Shown in pieces: positions 38,201 through 47,200 of a DNA stretch of 64,000 bases. The stretch covers positions 14,236,114-14,300,113 of the forward strand of contig CM037850.1 in NCBI GenBank assembly GCA_021234535.1, written 5' to 3'. The DNA comes from Stichopus chloronotus (Eukaryota; Echinodermata; Holothuroidea; Aspidochirotida; Stichopodidae). Every line of letters starts with the position of its first letter. Position 1 is the first letter of the stretch. Made by a program: the position numbers and the translations under genes. The notes under the pieces were generated by a model, which did no database searches, had not been told where the DNA came from, and saw only the letters and a program-made list of their open reading frames with translations.

Positions 38201-41200
38201 AGATCTTTTCATTTATTTGTTTGTTTCTCCACTAGCTGTACAATATGACCTGCACCAATTAATTACCTTCTGCAAAAACCTGTTGGGCTTAAGATCAAAG
38301 GCAGGATGCTCACTTGAAAACTGCAGTCAATTTGCTTTACAATAAGAGAAAGAAAAAATCATCATCACTGTTGGACTTGTCTGAAGTATGCAGTCACTTT
38401 CCTTCAGGGTTGTGCTTGATCCACAATCCTTCTCAACTGTAGCCTCGTCAGCCACATATGCACCTGCCACCTTCTAGGTTTGGGTCTTTCTTTGTGCCTG
38501 CCTTTCTTCTAATGTCAGAAGAGCAGTACCTGTTATTAAGTACTTGATGCAAGCAAGAGCCAATAGTTTTCAGAGCAATTCTCAGGGCATTTAGAGGAAT
38601 GGGCACCATTTTCATCTCACTTCTTCTTATGGAGTTCTTTGGGAAGCGAATGGAGTTGTGCATAGTTCCTACATGTAATGATTTCTCACATGCACAAACT
38701 GACCGATGCCACCGGATTCCGGTCATTGTTTGCCCAGTAATCATCAGAGTGTGCTACCGACGTCTGTCCTTACACCATATGGTCTTCAAGAATCGGTTGC
38801 CACCCAGATGAATATCATAGGGGCATCAGAAGAGATTCGGTCAAGTATCAAACAAGTACCGGCAGAAGACGAACCAAGGATCGTTCATGAAGTTGGGCAT
38901 ATATCCAGAAAATCGGCCCAGCAGCAGTCACTACCCGGACCCAAGCAGGCCCCTTTTTAATGTGACCGTGTTTGCGTTATCGGCCGATTTTCTACGATCT
39001 GTCTTGGTAATGCCAAGACATAAAAAAAATTGACAGGGCACGGGATTAAAAGTGACCTAGGCATAACTCTACTATCTATTGCAACCAACTAAGAGATAGT
39101 GACTCCTTTGAACTGAATTATTTCGTGATTAAAGGTTTATTTTCATGCATGATGTATCTCAGTCAGACTCATGCATGATTCCTTGCCAATATCTCCTTTT
39201 TTTCCAAACACAAACAATCACTTTAAACAAATGCGAACAAGGGAAGGAAAAGGACCATATCAACACAAGAATGAAAACCACATATGAAAACTGTGGTAAT
39301 AAATCTCATTTAACCTATACGAAAAGAAATCAATTAAAAAATATGTGCAATTGGTGAAAATAAATTAATCTCAAGAGGCGCAAAGAAGAGCAGTGACAGC
39401 TTTCTGACAGAACACTTTCTTGCGCTACATTTAAAGACACCAACTTTGCCTCAACGAAGCAACTGGCAGGAAACGACAGTCACTCTCTCTGGTTACTTGA
39501 GGTCCCCTTCAAGACCTGTAAACAAAATGATCGATGTCAGAGTTGACAAATTAACAACAACAGCTAATCACTCACCTGAGACAATCTTTGTTGTCTTGAA
39601 CAAAAGAAACTAAAGCCTGGATGACTCCCATAAGTGTAACTAACTTATCTTCATTGCCATACCTACAAATTGAAACAAAAAAAAACGATGAATAACCCGA
39701 ACGCACATGTGCATTGTGGTTTCACTGAATTCGTTACGAAAATTTTTTTTTTTTTTAAGAAATCTGACAAGTAAGGCAAGTAAGTATAATATGTTTGGTT
39801 ATTGAAATACTACAGTTATGTATCATATTAGCAATTGAGATGTACAATGACATCTGCTGATCTAAGTTCATGACTGATACCGTAGATATTCATCTGAACA
39901 GGGACAACAACTTACTACGGAGATATAGCTTCAATGCATATCAAATTGCAAATCTGTGCAAGCTTCCCTTCTTGAAATATCACATTTACAATGTTGTTTA
40001 GAATCAGGGTTCCCACACAATTTTGAAAACCAATTTCAAGGACTTTTCATGGACAAAGAGCCTTTATTCAAGGTCTATCTTAAGCATTCTTTTAGTATGA
40101 AATAGGAATACAGTATGTTATACTGTCAATACCCCATTAAAGGAGAAGGAAACCCTGGGAATATGTTCATCAAAATGAAGCAGAAATGTTTGACAAACAT
40201 CTTCCCAAAGTTTCATTCAGAAATATTGTTTCCTATCCAAGTTACACACTTTTGAAATTCAGAGAAGGGTGCTGCCATTTTTGCCTAAGTTGAATGTAAA
40301 GCAACTTGAGTAAGTCGAATAATGATGTCACATAACCACTGATAGCAAAAATTTTAATGTATTTCTTTATATTCTTTACCTATTATTTCTATCAATCCGA
40401 AACACACTTGTACACATTTTGTGTTGAATTACTGAGGTGTTTCATGCAATAATCAAATCATTAACACTATGACTTGAATCTATGCATGATGGTTAAAATT
40501 TATTGACAATGAAATATAAAGAAAAACAAAAGCTTTTCAATCACATGTGGTCTGGTGATGTCATCGCAATTTCAAAATGGCAGCTTCCTGATAATTTTCT
40601 AAAAATATTTAAATTGCAATATCTTGGAAAGTCAGCAACGTATTTAACTGAAATTTAGTAATGGTGTTCACCATATGTTAGTCTCTCATTTAACATTGTC
40701 AAAAGTCCTGACTTGCCTAATATTTATAAGATGGCCTCCTCCACCCCATACAGCCATTTGAACCTCCCACATGTTCATTAATAAATATGAGTATGACCAG
40801 AACTACTGTAAACAAAGGTTGTACAAAGCGGTTAATGTAGATGCAATAAAGTTACAACAACAAAAAATATATTACATGTGCATGGCTTTTATTTCAGGTA
40901 GCTGTTTGGCACAGAATAATATCCGCTTAACCAGTACAAAGTTTAATCTTCACCCAAACTTAGAAATAAGGGACATTAATACATTTTGGGTGCCAGATAC
41001 TATATTATGACAGAAATTTGAATCAATTGGCTGAATCTGCTGTAGTTTCTGGAAATCTATTGGTGAGATACTGTAAGCCTAACAGCCACTTCAAATTTAA
41101 TGTAACATTTACCCAACTTACAAATAATGAAATATTAATATGTTTTCAGTGTCAGGTAGTGACAAAAGTTTGCCTAACTGCTGGAGTTTTCAAGGACTTT

Positions 41201-44200
41201 TCAAGGACTTTTTCTTGTTCAAGGACTTTTTGGGAAATATCCAAATTTAAGGGAATTTCCGTAAGATCATTAACTCTATGATCTTAACATTTAACCAAGT
41301 ATGAAAACAGTGACAGATGATTTGTCTCCCATGGGGCAAATCAGACAACAGAGATCATCTGCTCATCAACTGCTATCAGTTTTAACTTCTAATTACTTCA
41401 CTTGCCGAAATATCTTCCTTAACAAACTTTCATACTGTAACCTCTGGTGATCTCAAATGAACTTTAACCTCCAAGAAAATCAGTGTGGCTCATCAACTCA
41501 CAATGAACTACCAACACACTAACTTTGAAGTTCCAGCACCTTTCCCTCCTTGAGATGCTGCATTTACATGGCTTTCAAACTATGTCCTCTATAAACCTTG
41601 CATGGCCTTTGAGCTCCATAAAACCAGAATGCACAAATGCAACATGGTTTTGATGATCCGATTGTGAGCATTTCTTTCTGAATCTGACACTGTGGCATCA
41701 GTTTGTGTCAAAGGCTACCTATGCTTTATTTAAAATATGAATCTGTACAAGTTTCCTTTCTTGAGATCATGTCAACAAGGTTCCCACAATTTGAACCCTG
41801 TTGACTTCAAATGACCTTTGACCTCAACCAAAGTCAAAAGGAATCTTATACTTAATGTGGTACACCAACATACCACATGACATTTGTCCAAGATTCAATT
41901 CTTGAGACATCCAATTCACAAGCTTCTCACAATTTGACCCAGGGCTGTTAATCAAAATGACCTTTGACCTCCACCAAAAACAATGGGGGTTTTGTACTTA
42001 ATGTGGTACACCTATGTACAAAATATGAGCTCTTTTCAAGTTTCCCTTCTTGAGATATCTTGTTTGCAAGGTAGGCATCATAAACACACAAACATACACA
42101 CGTATACACATCTACACATACACCACCTCATGATTACATAGGGTAGCATTTCACTGAAACCAAAAATCAGAGACATTATCTACTTTTTGCGTGCTACCAA
42201 TGGTAACAGTTTCAAATTCCAACAACATTTGGTTGCTGCAATATCTTCATTGATATGCTTTTATACTTTAAGCTCTGGTGACCTCAAATGACCTTTGACC
42301 TCCACAAAAAACCATAGGGATCATCTACTTACTATGACGAAACTGCACACAATAGGAGGTCAGTCAACTTAAGCTTCTTGAGATATCATGTTTACAAGGT
42401 TTTCACAGTTTGACCTTTGGTGACCTCAAATGACCTTTGACCTCCACTAAAATCAACAGGGACAATCTACTCAGTATGGTCACCTGCAGAGTAAGCACAG
42501 TAACAATGATGTCAGTCAACTTTACCCTTCTTGAGATATCTTTTTACAAAGTTTTCACAGTTTCACCTCCGGTGACATCAAATGACCTTTGACCTCAACC
42601 AAAAACAATAGAGATCATTTACTCAGTATGACAAACCCACAATCCAAGTAGGTCAGTCATAGTTACCCTTCCTGAGATATCATGTTTCCAAGCAAAGCTT
42701 CACATACACACACACACACGACATTGACATCACCATCACATAGGTTCCTTCTGCCTTTGGCAAAGAATGAATTATTGTGAATGGTACCAAAAGTAAGTGA
42801 CATATAGTTTCTCTCTAACAATGTGATACAAGATAAAATATCAACAACATGCAATACGTTTTTCTCCTCTCCATTTTTTTTTTCCCATAACAGTAATATC
42901 ATAACATTTCTGTGCAGCATGCAAGAATAATACCAATGATGGCAAATAAACAAGAGAGATAAATACAAATCTTCGGATTTCACATTATTTGCATAAAATC
43001 TACTCGCCTTGAATATATTGGTTTTCCTGCCTCACTGAGAATAAAGATGTGTTTTTTGTGTTTTTTCCATTCCATGCTGTGAACATCTGAGTCAGAATTA
43101 AAATAAAAATTATGAGGGAATATGTAAGTTATAAGATTTTTAATACAATATCTTCTAAAAACGTGAGCTCTTCAACAAGACAGAAAATAATACATGCTAG
43201 CATATGTAATCTTGCTCTAATCATCTATAACCTCTAGTGTTAAAGAGGCAACTTCCAAGTTTCTTCTTTGAACTAATACTGTACCTGACACAGCTACTAC
43301 ATCAAAGAAAGGTAGGACTTGCAAATTTGTTTCATCAAAATTCCTTGCTCAGCTCACATTCAGTCTTTCTAGCCCTTCTATTAATAATTTGGTGAACAAC
43401 TGATAGCAATGTTTGATTGTTCATACCTTCTTCTACTCTGACTTCAGGATATTTATCTACTTTCTGCAGAACACTTCCACTTCGTAACCTTTCCTCTTGG
43501 CCTTCTTCAAACACTTCAGATTCCGTCCTTAAGTGCTCTGTGTTGTCTTCCACGTGATTTACATCTTCTCTATTCTGGATCTGAGGCTGATAAACAAAAT
43601 CAAAATTATGTAATTTACTGAAAGTTCTTCCAAATTTTTTTAAGTAATAGGATTCTGTGATATATTTCCAGCTTTCCAATCTCTTAATATTTTTACATGA
43701 TTGAACTGTTTAATATATTTCCAGCTTTCCAATCATTTGATAGTTTTACATAATTGAATACATTCTTCACTTTCAATTGATATAAGAAACGATGTGAAAT
43801 CTTCAGAAACCCTGATAATCCTAAGTTAACAAATTTGTGACCAGGAGTGAATTAATCTTCTTAAAGCGACACTGACTCGCTGAAGTAAATGTAAATGTGT
43901 AACATAATTTTAAGTGCTGTAAAAAGTGCAATAAGTATTTACTAATTTAAAATTGGAAAAGCAAATGTAATGCAAATTTCTCGCAGAACCTGAAGACGTT
44001 AAAACAAGACAGAAAAACCTGTAACGTACATCAGTTTACAGTAGTTAACAGGTATTATAGTTACTATAAATCTTCAAGTCAATTGACTTGATCAAACACA
44101 AATGGTTTCTGTACAAATCTACTTGACAAGGAGCAGCATCTGAAAACTGTCTCACTGTTTAAAAAGCTTAGCTCTCCTGGTTTCTGTCCTCTTACTTGGG

Positions 44201-47200
44201 ACGTGTTGCCCATTTCTCTGAGTTTAACACTTTCATTGGGCCATTATAACAAGTTGGTTGTTATCACTTTAAAGTTGTTCTCCACCAACAAGAAAACTAA
44301 ACATGATACATATAAGATTTTTACCTTTCTTAACACAACAATTTTGCCCACAGAATCTTTCGTAGTTGTAAAATACTGCTTTAAAAAGTGGGCTTCAGTA
44401 TGAGCAAAAAGATACTTTTCAAAAAGGTACTTTTCATTCATGAAACCAGGAAGCTGTTATTGAGAGAGACAGGTAACTTAATAATTACTGCTCATCCTTT
44501 GAGCCCCACCAAATCAAGCAAAGATAAAGCTGTGTAGTTGGCTTGGATTTACTTCTTTGCTTTACTCGTCAGTTGCATTTCAACATAATTTTCCGAGCAA
44601 CATCCTTTAAGCCCATCAATCTTTAACCAATTAGCTCGCCCAGAAAAATGCTTTGAAGAGTAGGTTTATGATGCTCCCTGTATCACCAAATAAGAGACCA
44701 CAACTGTACTGCAACCAAGCTGCCAAATAAACATCAGTATCAATGTACAAACCAGATTTGTCAGTATGTCACAACTGCTTGATTTCTAGCACCAGGCTCA
44801 TACTTTCAATATTTACGATAAGAATTCACTTTCCCAATTTTGTGAGATACTTTCTGAAAATAAGAATGGTAACTTACACACAAAAATCATTGTACTTTTC
44901 TAAGGGATCTGAGAGGAAGTGGTGGAGAATTCCTTTAAAATTCAGGCAAGGAAACTGATCATGAACTCATTGTATAATTATGAATTAGAAAATGAATACA
45001 GCAGCAACACACACAATTATAAAAGCCTGTCCATTGCACAAATCACAAGAGATGATTAATTTTGTGAAGAAGCCAATAAGCAAGATTCATAACACCACGT
45101 TCTGCATCAAAAAACTGATAATGCGTCTAAAATACTTTTTTGTCTGTCCATATGAGCCACTGAAGTAGCATACACCTGAGGTGAAACATTACACAATTTC
45201 TATTACAGGATATTGAAGAGCTAGACACTGTTTACTAGTTAAGTGCTGTACATGTAAACAACACATTATATATACAGCTGGATTCTTGTCACTGCACTCT
45301 TTCACTAACCGTATCATTAACTGTTTGGCTATCTCCATGGCTACCATCTGTGGGTATTGGGTGCATACTTTCAACAATCTCTGCTATGACCCCACTTGGG
45401 TGTCTCGGTTTTGTGACATCACTCTCATAATTAAAGTCATCTTCCAAGTCATCATAGGAATCTGTGGTCACTAATCCAGGATTATGACTGAATGTAAGAA
45501 GAATGGAAGTTGTCATTGTTAATTAAAAATACATGAAACAGTAACATTGGTTCAACCTAAAATATCCACCCATGGTAGTATAGTGCATCACTGGCTTTCA
45601 CATCCACCTATGGTTTAAACTGCACACTGAACCCAATCATGGTAGTATATCATTAGTTCAAAGCAGTATAACCACCCATCGGTAATCAATACATCACTGC
45701 ATCAAACTGCATACTGTGCTGTACCCACCCAGGGCAATATACAGCAGTGCAGTATTATTCATTCAAACTACTGTACACAAGACTGCTTGTCTGCCTGTAG
45801 TATATGCGGCATTATTTATGTTTCTTTACAGTAAAAGGTCATTCCAACAGTGAACACACCGAAGTCTCTGCAGATGTTGATGAAATTCGGTGTGTAGAAT
45901 AGCTAGACAGTCAAACGGAAAAATGCAAAATTCAAGCAAAATCAGACTCTTGGTCCGGAAGATAGGGCTCTTCAAAAATGTCTGAAGGTCATGGGCCAGG
46001 ACCATCAGAATATATATGGCTACTTGAAAAGCATGCACCCAGGTGAGGTGTCATTTTAAAGGCAATTTAGCTTTCAGAATATACCATTACTGTTGTGATA
46101 GCCGATCTCTCGGCAGGGAGGTGCGATTGAAGAGTTACAACAGGAACTCCTTCCTTTGAAGTTGCCTACTTTCTGCCCAAATCACATCTTTTGTTCACCA
46201 CTTACATATCAAAAGGTATTAGGAACTTAACAGAAAGGTCCATTTTGTCTGCTCCCTTGTAATTTACCAATCAGAAAAGTTTGTCCATAGCTATTACACT
46301 GCCAGTCATTAGTCTTGAAAATCAGTTTTTAACTTCCAATGCATCTCGAGTTTTGATGCCTGTCACAGTACAAAAATTTGATGTTGTGTAACTTGTTGAA
46401 CATGGATACACCTTCTGCAAACTTGCAAAAGTTAACAAAAATTGATCAAATGCTCCAGTAAAATATAGTCTATGACATTTCTTGTCATTTGCATATGGCA
46501 AAGGTCCATGTGTTATTTTTATAAGCCAGTTTGTGTTGATTCCAAAGAGATAACCAGTCACTTTGATTTTTGAGACAGAGGTTCTGAGATGGCTGTCAGC
46601 AACAACCCTCACTTTAAAGCTTTTTTCTACACAATCCTTTACAATGATTAGAGAATAAGCAGGTGTGAATGATGATTACTTGGATGTCCCTGGAAATAAG
46701 ATACATCACACAAAAGTAATACTACACTCTAAGCTGTTCTCATCTCTTTATGAATTGAAAATTATCATGCAGAGAAATTTCACTTTCATAAATTAACCTT
46801 CCTATTATATCGGGTTCTCAATTGCACCTCCCTGCTCTCTATCAGAATGACCTTTTGACCTCTGCTTTGACCTTAAATATGACCATGACTGACCACTTTT
46901 ATTTATTTTAAGAATATTATTTTCATATTTATCAGCACCTTTTCTTTAATTTGATGTGTGTTGCTAAGAGGTTTTTTCCTCTGTAACTCTATTAAGAGGC
47001 TCCTAAAAAATGTAAACTATGTTTAAAACAGCATACTGAGTGATGCATTCCATGAGTCAAAGTTGTAAATAGTCTCACTGAGTACAATCCTTGTCTCTTA
47101 AAACTTTAGGCCTCTCCTGATTCAAAGAGCATATCCCCACAGCCTTTCCAAGGGTAAGCTGGTTACATACTGTACATTTTTCCCCCCTTTTTAGGGTTAC

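Noticed and set aside
40005..40157. Apparent small hAT element (CAGGGTTCCC ... CCCTG)
   Set aside because: The flanking octamers do not match, and the AAGGACTTTTC words seen here and at about 41190..41230 run in the same direction, so no inverted ends can be shown. Probably fragments of a known-looking AAGGACTTTTCAAGG repeat.
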